This document shows positions 56,335 through 64,000 of a DNA stretch of 64,000 nucleotides, in pieces. Where the stretch lies: positions 62,001 to 126,000 of the forward strand of contig CALGIJ010000025.1 of NCBI GenBank assembly GCA_937915545.1, given 5' to 3'. The DNA is from an uncultured Desulfobacterales bacterium (GTDB lineage Bacteria > Desulfobacterota > Desulfobulbia > Desulfobulbales > Desulfocapsaceae). The notes under the pieces were generated by a model, which was given only the letters and a program-made list of their open reading frames with translations, was not told where the DNA came from and ran no database searches. A program made the position numbers and the translations under genes. The stretch's first letter is position 1; each line of letters starts with the position of its first letter.

Positions 56335-56856
56335 ATGATGGGAAACGACGCCGCCAACAGTGAAGGACCCAAGAGCCCGGAAAAATTGCAGGAGGTTCCT
56401 GCCGGGTGGAAGGCCAATATCATCGCCTTCGCCTGCCACTACTGCGCCTTTGCCGCTGCCGATCTGGCCGGGGTGATGCGCCTCTCCTATCCCAGTAACG
56501 TCAAGGTGGTGCGGCTGCCGTGCACCGGCAAGCTCGACCATATCTACCTTCTCCGCGCCTTCGAGCGTGGCATCGACGGAGTCTTCGTCGCTGGCTGACT
56601 CGAGGGCCAATGCCATTTCCTGGAAGGAAATTTCAACGCTGTCAAGAGGGTGCAGAAAGTGCGCGGCATGCTTGCCATGCTTGGCATCGACCCCGCCCGG
56701 CTCGAGTTTTACAATCTCTCCGCCGCCCAGGGACCACGCTGGGCGGAAATCTGCACGGAATTCACGGCACGCATCACAGCGCTCGGGCCTTCACCCATCT
56801 GGTTCGCGCTGCACAAGAGCACGACACCGACGGAGACGCATCGGCAGGCCGCTTGA
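56335..56856 (+). CDS. mvhD: MvhD-like [2Fe-2S] subunit, selenoprotein (Sec88)
   Basis: A 173-residue protein read through TGA at 56596-56598. It has IIAFACHYCAFAAADLAG, RLPCTG and VFVAG-U-LEGQCHFLEGN. The first CxxC-like cysteine is Cys as in the first mvhD; the second position is Sec as in both paralogs. After the TGA, 85 residues continue in frame to a normal stop. It has an N-terminal extension of about 30 residues relative to the other two. An in-frame GTG at 56290 is an alternative start. It lies between hdrA and metV. Confidence 0.9.
56615..56631 (+). promoter_or_regulatory. Putative bacterial SECIS hairpin (third mvhD)
   Basis: ATTTCC and GGAAAT pair perfectly around TGGAA, 16 bases after the TGA. 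Compared with ATTACC/GGTAAT in the paralogs, one base pair is changed on both sides (A-T to T-A). Confidence 0.7.
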
Positions 56857-56904
56857 GACCCCTGAACGTAACGATGGTTGTACTGATTGAGGAGGGAAGA
56901 GGCT

Positions 56905-57567
56905 ATGATAGTTGGACAGCAAAAACCGTTTGACGAAATCTGGGCGATGGTCAGGGTTCACCGGCGGCTCACCGTGTTCGGCTGCAATACCTGCGTGGCC
57001 GTCTGTCATCAGGGAGGCAACAAGGAGGCAGAGATTCTCGCCTCGCTCTTGCGCATGCGCGCCGTTCAGGAGGGTGTGGAGATGGATATCGCCCACGGTG
57101 GCATCGAACGACAGTGTGAGCACCCCTTCTTCGAGTCGGCCCATGAACTGCTCGAAGGATCCGAGGCGGTGCTCAGCATGGCGTGTGGCATAGGCGTGCA
57201 GTTCGTCGCCGAAAAATACGCCCGTACGCCGGTGTATCCGGCCTTGAACACCACCTTCCTCGGTGATGTCAAGACTGACTGGCACTTCACTGAGAAATGC
57301 CAGGCCTGCGGCGACTGCATCCTCGGCCTCACCGGTGGGGTGTGTCCGGTGACGCGCTGTTGCAAGAGGCTCTTCAACGGCCCCTGCGGCGGCTCTTCGA
57401 AAGGCAAGTGCGAGCTCTCCAAAGAACTCGACTGCGCCTGGCAACTGGTTGTCGACCGACTCGAGGCGTTGGGCAAACTGGACGATTACGAGAAGATCAC
57501 CCCCATCAAGGACTGGTCGAAAGACCGCGCCGGCGGGCCGCGGTCCTTTAAACTGGAGGGCTTCTAA
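56905..57567 (+). CDS. metV: Methylenetetrahydrofolate reductase partner, MetV
   Basis: A 220-residue Fe-S/zinc protein. It has VFGCNTCVAVCHQGG, EKCQACGDCIL, GVCPVTRCCKRLFNGPCGG and GKCELSKELDC. MetV subunits accompany the short MetF of acetogens and sulfate reducers and connect it to Fe-S electron carriers. The ggaggg ribosome binding site precedes the ATG at 56905. Its stop codon TAA overlaps the ATG of metF by one base, so the two are translationally coupled. Confidence 0.9.
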   Translation: MIVGQQKPFDEIWAMVRVHRRLTVFGCNTCVAVCHQGGNKEAEILASLLRMRAVQEGVEMDIAHGGIERQCEHPFFESAHELLEGSEAVLSMACGIGVQFVAEKYARTPVYPALNTTFLGDVKTDWHFTEKCQACGDCILGLTGGVCPVTRCCKRLFNGPCGGSSKGKCELSKELDCAWQLVVDRLEALGKLDDYEKITPIKDWSKDRAGGPRSFKLEGF

Positions 57568-58502
57568 TGGCGGAGACGAAGACCGGCAGCAAACTGGAAA
57601 AGGTGTTGAGGAGTGGCGTGATGGCGGTGACCAGCGAGTGTGGGCCTCCCCGGTCCAGCGACCCGTCCCATATCCTCGCCAAGGGTAACATCATTAAGAA
57701 CCATGTTGACGCCATCAATATCACCGACAATCAGACGTCGGTGACCAGGCTGTGCAGTCTCGCCGCCTGTATCCACCTCAAGCTGCAGGGGCTCGAGCCG
57801 GTACTGCAGATGGTCTGTCGCGATCGCAATCGTATTGCCCTTCAGGCCGATATCCTTGGTGCCGCCTCCTTCGGCATCAACAATGTCCTGTGCCTGTCCG
57901 GTGACCATCAGAGTTTCGGCGACCACCCCAAGGCACAGAACGTCTTCGATCTCGACTCCATGCAACTCATCCAGACCGTTCGCCATATGCGCGACGAGGG
58001 CCGTTTCTTGAGTGGCGATGAGATCAAGGCGCCGCCAAACCTCTTTGTTGGCGCCGCCGCCAACCCATTTGCCGACCCCTTCAAGATCCGTGTGCCACGG
58101 CTGGCCAAGAAAGTCGCCTGCGGTGCCGAATTCATTCAGACCCAGTGCGTGTACAACCTTGACAAGTTCGAACTGTGGATGAAGGGTGTGGTTGAGCGTG
58201 GCCTTCACGAACAGGTATTCATCATGGCCGGGATCACCCCGATGCGTTCGGTGGGTATGGCCAAGTATATGGCGCGGGCGGTGCCGGGCATGGATGTCCC
58301 CGATGAACTGGTCAAGCGCTTGAGCGGGGTGCCCAAGGACAAGCAGGCGGAAGAGGGGTTGACTATCGCCGTCGAGGCCATCCAGCGTCTCAAGGAAGTA
58401 AAGGGACTGGCCGGGTTCCATATCATGGCCATCGAGTGGGAGGAGAAGGTTCCGGAGATTGTCGAGCGCGCCGGTCTGTATCCGCGACCGGTAATACAAT
58501 GA
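57567..58502 (+). CDS. metF: 5,10-Methylenetetrahydrofolate reductase
   Basis: A 311-residue TIM-barrel flavoprotein that reduces methylene-THF to methyl-THF in the methyl branch of the pathway. Typical segments are TSECGPPRSSDPSH, ITDNQTSVTRL, VLCLSGDHQ and QTQCVYNLDKF. It is the last structural gene of the hdrA-mvhD-metV-metF series, so the electron donor is probably the HdrA/MvhD complex rather than NADH alone. Confidence 0.94.
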   Translation: MAETKTGSKLEKVLRSGVMAVTSECGPPRSSDPSHILAKGNIIKNHVDAINITDNQTSVTRLCSLAACIHLKLQGLEPVLQMVCRDRNRIALQADILGAASFGINNVLCLSGDHQSFGDHPKAQNVFDLDSMQLIQTVRHMRDEGRFLSGDEIKAPPNLFVGAAANPFADPFKIRVPRLAKKVACGAEFIQTQCVYNLDKFELWMKGVVERGLHEQVFIMAGITPMRSVGMAKYMARAVPGMDVPDELVKRLSGVPKDKQAEEGLTIAVEAIQRLKEVKGLAGFHIMAIEWEEKVPEIVERAGLYPRPVIQ

Positions 58503-58533
58503 TTCTTTCTGTACTATGTAAGGAAATGGTGGT

Positions 58534-58728
58534 ATGTGTCAGACCAGTGCGTTGATGGAAAAGGATGGCGGCGAGGAATTGCTGCTGGAGAATGTCACCA
58601 GGATCGAGGTTAATGAGGACGGCTTGAACATTACGACTCTCTTCGAGGGAACCAATGCCTGGCCGAAAACGGCGATTCGCCGTATCGATTTTGCCTCAGG
58701 CAAAGTCTATCTCTATAACAAGACCTGA
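58534..58728 (+). CDS. cooT: CooT-like nickel-binding protein
   Basis: A 64-residue protein with the N-terminal MCQTSAL (conserved Cys2 that binds Ni in CooT of Rhodospirillum) and a beta-barrel-like sequence with ENVTRIEVNEDGLNITTLF and IDFASGKVYLY. CooT helps CODH maturation. It follows metF by 31 bases and lies far from cooC (at 21 kb), but the next gene encodes a His-rich protein, making a nickel module. Confidence 0.85.
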   Translation: MCQTSALMEKDGGEELLLENVTRIEVNEDGLNITTLFEGTNAWPKTAIRRIDFASGKVYLYNKT

Positions 58729-58766
58729 GAGGGTCGGAAACGCTGGCTGTTTTTCTGGGAGAAACA

Positions 58767-59042
58767 ATGAACAATGTTGATAAGTTGCGGATCATGTTGC
58801 AGCACTGGATGGAGCATAACAAGGGGCATATGGACGAGTTCGAGAAGTGGCGTGGCGTCATGAGCCATGAAGGCCAGCAGAACATTGCCAGCCGTCTCGA
58901 ACGCACCGTGGCCCTGATGACTGAGGTCAACGGGCAACTTCACGAGGCCTTGCACGAGTTGGGCGGGGCCGATCATGACCACCATCATGGCAGCGACCAC
59001 CATCATCATCATCACGGTGGAGGCGACCACCATCATCACTGA
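58767..59042 (+). CDS. Small protein with a histidine-rich C-terminus, CooJ-like nickel protein candidate
   Basis: A 91-residue protein. The first 65 residues are helical (MNNVDKLRIMLQHWMEHNKG, then MTEVNGQLHEALHELGG). The last 25 residues are mostly histidine with Asp, Gly and Ser. Such tails bind nickel in CooJ, HypB and SlyD. CooJ is the partner of CooT in Rhodospirillum, which fits the position next to cooT, but sequence identity with CooJ cannot be checked here. Confidence 0.7.
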   Translation: MNNVDKLRIMLQHWMEHNKGHMDEFEKWRGVMSHEGQQNIASRLERTVALMTEVNGQLHEALHELGGADHDHHHGSDHHHHHHGGGDHHHH

Positions 59043-59082
59043 GGTCTAAGCGCGGGTGCCGTTTCCCGGCGATGCAAAAGAC

Positions 59083-59131
59083 AACGAGGCGGTGGAATCG
59101 GGTAACGATTCCACCGCCTCGTTATTTTAAG
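59083..59131. terminator. Bidirectional terminator between the His-rich gene and folD
   Basis: A perfect 18-bp inverted repeat (59083-59100 and 59106-59123) with a 5-base loop and attttaa after it. Confidence 0.8.
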
Positions 59132-59221
59132 ATGTCGCCGCGGGGTCGTGTGCCGGTCATCCTCCTGGGGGAGACCGGCTCTCTGATGCCGATGGTTGCC
59201 GCCCCGCAGGAGGACGTCTTT

Positions 59222-60118
59222 TTAGGCGAGGCCGTAGGCCTTCTTGGCGGAATTGAGGGTGTTTTTCATCAGCATGGTGATGGTCATCGGGCCGACGCCA
59301 CCCGGCACCGGGGTGATCTTGCCGGCGATCTCCTTGGCTTTGTCGAAATCAACGTCACCCTTGAGGATGGCCTTGCCGGTCTTCTCGTTCATGCCGACAC
59401 GGTTGACACCGACGTCGATGACGGTGGCGCCGGGCTTGATCCACTCAGGTTTGACCAGATCCGGCACTCCGGCGGCGACGATGAGGATGTCGGCGCGGCG
59501 GCAGTGGGAGGCGAGATCCTTGGTGCGGGTATGGACGATGGTCACCGTGGAGTTGGCGCCTTTACCTTTCTGGGCCATCATCATGGCGATGGGCTTGCCG
59601 ACGATGTTGGAGCGGCCGACCACCACCACCTCGGCGCCGGAGGTCTCGGTGCCGGAGCGGACGATGAGCTCCTGGATGCCGGCCGGGGTGCAGGGCAGGA
59701 AGCGCACCTCGTCTCCGCCGATCATCAGGCGGCCGACGTTGACCGGATGGAACGCGTCGACGTCCTTGTCGGGATTGATGGCGTTGAGGACCTTCTTGTC
59801 GTCGATATGCTTGGGCAGCGGCAGCTGGACGAGGATGCCGTGGATGCTCGGGTCGTTGTTGTATTTCTCGATCAAGGCGAGCAGTTCCGCCTCGGTGATG
59901 GTCTCCGGCTGATCGTCCTGGATCTCGTTGAAACCCACGCCGAGGGCGGTCTTGACCTTGAGGGTGACATAGCTGATCGACGCCGGATTCTTGCCGACGA
60001 GGATGGTTACCAGGCCGGGGACCTTGCCGGTCTTGGCCTTCATCGCATCGACTTCCTGCTTGATTTCGGCGAGGATCTCTTCCCGTATCTTGGTGCCGCT
60101 GATGATTTCCGCAGTCAT
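59222..60118 (-). CDS. folD: Bifunctional methylenetetrahydrofolate dehydrogenase/cyclohydrolase
   Basis: A 298-residue protein that interconverts methylene-, methenyl- and 10-formyl-THF with NAD(P). Typical segments are SYVTLKVKTALGVGF (catalytic Lys), GILVQLPLPKHID, DVDAFHPVNVGRL, VVVGRSNIVGKP and the C-terminal TPVPGGVGPMTITML. The ATG at 60118 was chosen over an upstream in-frame start, which adds only 13 unlike residues. No separate fchA is present, so FolD should do both steps. It lies 92 bases downstream of fhs. Confidence 0.97.
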   Translation of the reverse strand: MTAEIISGTKIREEILAEIKQEVDAMKAKTGKVPGLVTILVGKNPASISYVTLKVKTALGVGFNEIQDDQPETITEAELLALIEKYNNDPSIHGILVQLPLPKHIDDKKVLNAINPDKDVDAFHPVNVGRLMIGGDEVRFLPCTPAGIQELIVRSGTETSGAEVVVVGRSNIVGKPIAMMMAQKGKGANSTVTIVHTRTKDLASHCRRADILIVAAGVPDLVKPEWIKPGATVIDVGVNRVGMNEKTGKAILKGDVDFDKAKEIAGKITPVPGGVGPMTITMLMKNTLNSAKKAYGLA

Positions 60119-60157
60119 GGTGTGCGAACTCCTTGTTTTGGGTGGGGCGGAGGACAT

Positions 60158-60187
60158 CGGCGGCGCGGCAGATGCGCCGCGCCGCCG
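60158..60187. promoter_or_regulatory. GC-rich hairpin between fhs and folD
   Basis: CGGCGGCGCGG (60158-60168) and its perfect reverse complement (60177-60187) with an 8-base loop. No T run; probably an intercistronic element on the minus-strand transcript. Confidence 0.45.
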
Positions 60188-60210
60188 GGATGTGTCGTCA
60201 GGCGAAGGGC

Positions 60211-61986
60211 TTAGAAGACACCTTCGACCTTGCCGGTCTCGACATTGACGTCAACCCGCTTGAAAGCCGGGTTGGAGCTGGTGCCGGGCATGAGGCTGAT
60301 GGCACCGGCCACGGGGACGATGAAGCCCGCGCCGCCGTAGGTGAGGACCTCGCGGATGGTCAGACGCCAGCCCTTGGGCACACCCTTGAGGGCCGGATTG
60401 TCGGACAGCGAGAGGTGGGTCTTGACCATGCAGATGCCCATTTTCGCCAGTTCCGGATCGGCCTGCAGACGGTCGATGGACTTGTTGGCGGCGGGAGAGT
60501 AGTCGACGCCATCGGCACCGTACACTTCCTTGGCGATGAGCTCGATGCGCTGCTTGATCGGCATGTCGAGTTCGTAGAGGAATTTGAAATCGGTCTTGTC
60601 TTCGCAGGCCTCGACGACCGTCTTGGCGAACTCGATGGCGCCTTCGCCACCTTTTTCCCAGTGACGGGACAGGGCGACGCGGGCCCCTTCAGCCTCGCAC
60701 AGCTCGCGAACCTTGGCGATCTCGGCGTCGGTGTCGGTGTAGAAGGCGTTGATGCACACCACCGGGGCGATGCCGGCTTTGCGCACGTTGCGGATATGAT
60801 GAATGAGGTTGGCGCAGCCTTTGGCCACCCACTCAACGTTCTCCTCCTTGTATTCCTTGGGCATCGCCTTGCCGGGAACCGGTACCGGGGCACCGCCATG
60901 GCACTTGAGGGCGCGGATAGTGGCGACGACGACGGCACAATCCGGCTTGAGGCCGGAGTAGCGGCACTTGAGGTTCCAGAACTTCTCGAAGCCGATATCG
61001 GCGCCGAAGCCGGACTCGGTGACGTGGTAGTCGGAGAGTTTCAGGCCGATGCGGTCGGCGATGATCGAGCTCTGGCCGATGGCGATATTGGCGAAGGGGC
61101 CGGCATGGACGATGACCGGCTGGCCTTCCAGGGTCTGCATCAGCGAGGGGTTGAGGGCTTCGACCATCCAGGCGGTCATCGCCCCGGCGACCTGCAGGTC
61201 TTCGGTGGTGATCGGTTTGCCGGTTTTCGAGTAGGCGACGACGATCTTGCCCATGCGCTCACGCATATCCTTGAGATCGGTGGCCAGGGAGAGGATGGCC
61301 ATGACCTCGGAGGACACGGCGATGCCGAACTTCGACTTCATCATGAAGCCGTCCGACTTGCCGTTGACGCCGTCGATGCCGATGATGATGTTGCGCAGCG
61401 CCTGGCAGCAGAAGTCCATGACCCAGCCCATCTCGATGTTGGTCGGGTCGATGTCGAGGCGCTTCATGCCGGAGAGCCGCTCAAGCTGCTCGTCGTTATA
61501 GTTGCGCTCATGCTGGAGGCGCGAGGTGAGGGCGACCATCGCCAGGTTGTGGGCGTTCATGATGGCGTTGATGTCGCCGGTGAAGCCGAGGGAGAACGGA
61601 GTCAGCGGGATGCACTGGGCGAGGCCGCCGCCGGCCGCCGAACCCTTGATGTTCATGGTCGGCCCGCCGGAGGGCTGGCGGATGGCGGCGCTGACCTTCT
61701 TGCCGAGTTTGCCGAGGCCCTGGACGAGGCCCATGCTGGAGGTGGACTTGCCTTCGCCGAGTGGGGTCGGGGTGATGGCGGTGACGTCGATGTACTTGCC
61801 GTTTGGCTTGTCCTTGAGGCGCTCGAGGACTTTGCGGAAATCGATCTTGGCAATGTAATGGCCCTGGGGCAGCAGCTCTTCCTTGGTCAACCCGAGTCGT
61901 TCGCCGATCTCGTAGATGGTCAACATCGTCTTTTCTGCATCTTGTGCAATTTCCCAGTCCGCATGTTTGGTCGGATCTAATGCCAT
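60211..61986 (-). CDS. fhs: Formate-tetrahydrofolate ligase
   Basis: A 591-residue enzyme that joins formate to THF with ATP, the entry step of the methyl branch. Seen: TAITPTPLGEGKSTSSMGL (P-loop-like), AIRQPSGGPTMNIKGSAAGG, FTGDINAI and the C-terminal GTSSNPAFKRVDVNVETG. The ATG at 61986 has aaaggagtgg upstream. It is the first gene of a minus-strand fhs-folD operon, opposite in orientation to the metF group. Confidence 0.97.
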   Translation of the reverse strand: MALDPTKHADWEIAQDAEKTMLTIYEIGERLGLTKEELLPQGHYIAKIDFRKVLERLKDKPNGKYIDVTAITPTPLGEGKSTSSMGLVQGLGKLGKKVSAAIRQPSGGPTMNIKGSAAGGGLAQCIPLTPFSLGFTGDINAIMNAHNLAMVALTSRLQHERNYNDEQLERLSGMKRLDIDPTNIEMGWVMDFCCQALRNIIIGIDGVNGKSDGFMMKSKFGIAVSSEVMAILSLATDLKDMRERMGKIVVAYSKTGKPITTEDLQVAGAMTAWMVEALNPSLMQTLEGQPVIVHAGPFANIAIGQSSIIADRIGLKLSDYHVTESGFGADIGFEKFWNLKCRYSGLKPDCAVVVATIRALKCHGGAPVPVPGKAMPKEYKEENVEWVAKGCANLIHHIRNVRKAGIAPVVCINAFYTDTDAEIAKVRELCEAEGARVALSRHWEKGGEGAIEFAKTVVEACEDKTDFKFLYELDMPIKQRIELIAKEVYGADGVDYSPAANKSIDRLQADPELAKMGICMVKTHLSLSDNPALKGVPKGWRLTIREVLTYGGAGFIVPVAGAISLMPGTSSNPAFKRVDVNVETGKVEGVF

Positions 61987-62524
61987 GGTCCACTCCTTTG
62001 TGAATTTGCGGCTCAAGACGAGCCAGTTAAGAACCTACATGTCCTTCGGTAGAGTGTGCGCGGTGACTGCGCCGCCGAGAAGACGGCGCAGGAATCGGTG
62101 GAAAAGGAAACAGCAGAGAACTTTTCCGGATATTGGCGGGGAAAGTTCTTAATTCCTAACTTCCTCCCTTTCTCCTCAGAAAACCGTTTTAGCAACGGCT
62201 GCTCGATAACACGAAATTCGTACCATAAAGGGTGGCCTTTATCAATCGCTTTTCGATTTGGCGAAATTGAAAATCCCGATCAATACCAGGCAATAGGAAG
62301 TATTCATGACTGGAGCGGTGGCGGCTGCGGGAGCTGGCCATGGACAGCTCTTGGTAGCACTGTTGTGCTTGTTGTGCGTGTGACAATTGGACGATAGGGC
62401 GTCACGGCAGCAATCTGCCAGCAGGAAAGTCCTGCGCAGTGATAGCTGGGGGAAAACTGCCGACTGCTGGAAAAGAGCGGCCAATGGCGAAGTTCCCGTC
62501 CCTGGAGGAACTGTCACCACCGGG
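61987..62524. other. Intergenic region upstream of fhs
   Basis: About 540 bases, AT-richer than the genes around it, holding the presumed fhs promoter on the minus strand and the 3' side of the next minus-strand gene. I saw no tetrahydrofolate riboswitch core, tRNA or convincing ORF. Confidence 0.4.
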
Positions 62525-64000
62525 CTATCTGGTAAGGGGCGGGGTGGGTGCCCCAGTGGGACGAAACTGCAGGCGGTTGCCGATATACTTGCCGAGGACG
62601 GCCACTGCCAGGTCAGCTGATCGGAAGACCGGCAGACCGTGACTCTGGAAACCGTCGGCCAGGGGGTCGTAGAGGGACCCGCTGTCGACCACCATCACCA
62701 GGGGTTTTCTGGAGGAGAGGCCGAGGCGGGCGATGCGGCCCACCAGCGACTGTTCCGGGCTCAATCGTTCCTCACAGGCGATCTCTGTAGGCAGAGTGTG
62801 CAGGCTCGGACTCAAAGGGACGATGGCGGCGATGACCACATCACTGGCCCCGTCGTCGAGCAGGGCGGCGATGGCCTCGACATAGACTTCGGCGGCGGCC
62901 ATCGGGGTGATGTCCAGCGGGTTGGCGGCACTGGTGAGGCGGTCGAGGCCGGAGGCGGCGAGAATGGCCTGCAGCCTTGCCGTGGTGTCGGCGGAAAGGG
63001 CAGCGATCTCCAGGCGGTAGTCGTCGCCGAGCAGGTTGTCGGCGATGCCCACCGCCTCGTAGCCGGCGTTGCTGATCGCCGCCAGGCGGTTGCCGTTGAC
63101 AGTTTTGTAGTGCAAAGTGGAGGAGAGGCGCAACAGCCCTTCAAAGACGCTGAAGGTCTCGGCGACCATGGCTCCGGCTTGGCCGATGCAGGATTCGCAG
63201 ACCATATAGTCGCCGGCGATGGAGGCGGTATGGCCGGAGAGGGCATTTTTGCCCTCGGGGGTGCGTCCCGCCTTGTAGAAGATGACCTCTTTGCCCAGGG
63301 GCACGGCGTGGCGCACCGCCTCGGCAAAGGCCAGGCCGTCGAAGTCGGCGAAGCCCTCCATATAGAAGGCCAGCGTCCTGAGCTCGGCGCGCCCGTTGAG
63401 GAAGTCGAGGAAGTCCGAAGCGCACAGGTCCATCTGGTTACCGATGGAGATGGCATAGGCCGGGTCGAGAAAGGACAGCTTGCTCATGCGGGTGATCATA
63501 TAGGCGCCGCTCTGGCTGACCAGGGCCAGGGTGCGCTGGTGCTGGCCACGGTTTTTCGGCAGCTTGTCCTCGGGGATGAACATGGCGTCGTAGCGCCCGG
63601 GGTGGGAAAGGATACCGAGGCTGTTGGCGCCGAGAAAAACCGGGGCTTTGTCGCCGCTGGCGCGCGTCGCGGCGATTTTCTCTTTGAGGGTGGCAGCCAG
63701 GTGGGCGTGCCCCTCCTGCTCTTCGAGCCCGCCGGAGACGAGAAGCACGCCGGCGGCAAGGTTCCCGGAGAGAACGGTGTCGATGAGTTCGGGGATGGCG
63801 CCGGCCTCGACGGCGACGACGAGGAGGTCGAGCGGTGTGGCGATGGCGGCCAGCGTAGGCACGGTGGCCAGGCCGTCGATATCTCTTTCCCGGGGGTGGA
63901 CGACGGTCAACCGGTCCCTGGCGAAGCCGGCGGCGAGGATATTGTCGCAGATAATCCTGCCGATATTTTTCTTGCGGGCTGAGACGCCGACGATGCCGAT
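62525..64000 (-). CDS. ADP-forming acyl-CoA synthetase alpha-like protein (CoA-binding), 5' end outside window
   Basis: The minus strand is open from the right edge to a stop at 62525, giving 491 residues without the N-terminus. The edge sequence IGIVGVSARKKNIGRIICDN fits the start of the CoA-binding Rossmann domain. The succinyl-CoA-ligase-like domain follows, with ALVSQSGAYM, SIGNQMDLCASDFLDFL and KAGRTPEGKNALSGHTASIAG; the last contains the expected phosphorylated His. Members make ATP from acetyl-CoA or related thioesters. The ATP-grasp beta part is not visible; the sequence ends with a third domain of about 180 residues. Confidence 0.85.
   Translation of the reverse strand: MGIVGVSARKKNIGRIICDNILAAGFARDRLTVVHPRERDIDGLATVPTLAAIATPLDLLVVAVEAGAIPELIDTVLSGNLAAGVLLVSGGLEEQEGHAHLAATLKEKIAATRASGDKAPVFLGANSLGILSHPGRYDAMFIPEDKLPKNRGQHQRTLALVSQSGAYMITRMSKLSFLDPAYAISIGNQMDLCASDFLDFLNGRAELRTLAFYMEGFADFDGLAFAEAVRHAVPLGKEVIFYKAGRTPEGKNALSGHTASIAGDYMVCESCIGQAGAMVAETFSVFEGLLRLSSTLHYKTVNGNRLAAISNAGYEAVGIADNLLGDDYRLEIAALSADTTARLQAILAASGLDRLTSAANPLDITPMAAAEVYVEAIAALLDDGASDVVIAAIVPLSPSLHTLPTEIACEERLSPEQSLVGRIARLGLSSRKPLVMVVDSGSLYDPLADGFQSHGLPVFRSADLAVAVLGKYIGNRLQFRPTGAPTPPLTR

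Noticed and set aside
61987..62524. Possible tetrahydrofolate riboswitch upstream of fhs
   Set aside because: The conserved core and pairing of the known riboswitch were not found on the minus strand.

Overview
The window is GC-rich bacterial DNA, almost fully coding, from what looks like an anaerobic, sulfate-reducer-type bacterium of the Desulfobacterota (old Deltaproteobacteria, possibly Desulfobulbales; this placement is inference). It carries nearly the whole Wood-Ljungdahl (reductive acetyl-CoA) pathway, several heterodisulfide-reductase (Hdr) modules and two formate dehydrogenases. No rRNA, tRNA, CRISPR array, phage or insertion sequence was recognised.

Layout. 1-9.4 kb: general genes (FAD/Fe-S oxidoreductase cut by the left edge, glycosyltransferase, hybrid histidine kinase, acetate kinase, YcaO). 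9.6-24.3 kb: carbonyl branch on the + strand, in the order corrinoid-protein activator, acsD, cooS, acsB, acsC, acsE, a small unknown gene, cooC, second cooS. 24.3-25.3 kb: three small unknown genes. 25.8-38.6 kb: an electron-transfer operon of HdrD-like, HdrCB-like, HdrA, MvhD, split HdrA (two genes), MvhD, FrhB-like and FdhA. 38.7-44 kb: rubrerythrin-like protein, NuoE-like protein, chemotaxis receptor, 5-formyl-THF cyclo-ligase, radical SAM protein. 44.5-50.2 kb: NuoF-like protein, second FdhA, an unknown gene and a DUF166-like gene. 50.2-53 kb: rubrerythrin, ferredoxin, DUF2279-like protein, an AcsC-domain/DUF3786-like protein. 53.2-59 kb: HdrA, MvhD, MetV, MetF, CooT and a His-rich protein. 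59.2-62 kb: folD and fhs on the minus strand. The right edge cuts an ADP-forming acyl-CoA synthetase-like gene.

The central observation is selenocysteine. Nine genes between 25.8 and 56.9 kb are interrupted by in-frame TGA codons, ten in all. At each one the same frame continues with family-typical sequence, the TGA replaces a cysteine expected from paralogs or family, and a hairpin of bacterial SECIS type follows. The genes encode the HdrD-like protein, two HdrA proteins, three MvhD proteins (one with two Sec), two FdhA proteins and a DUF166-like protein. The last is the best candidate for something not described before. A naive gene caller would split all nine.

Working model: formate dehydrogenase 2 with NuoF/NuoE-like subunits couples formate/CO2 to NAD(H) and possibly ferredoxin; Fhs, FolD and MetF/MetV carry the one-carbon unit to methyl-THF; AcsE, AcsC/AcsD and CooS/AcsB make or cleave acetyl-CoA; CooC, CooT and the His-rich protein supply nickel; the Hdr/MvhD/FdhA modules are likely flavin-based bifurcating or confurcating complexes. 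The direction of the pathway (autotrophic or acetate-oxidising) cannot be read from the sequence.
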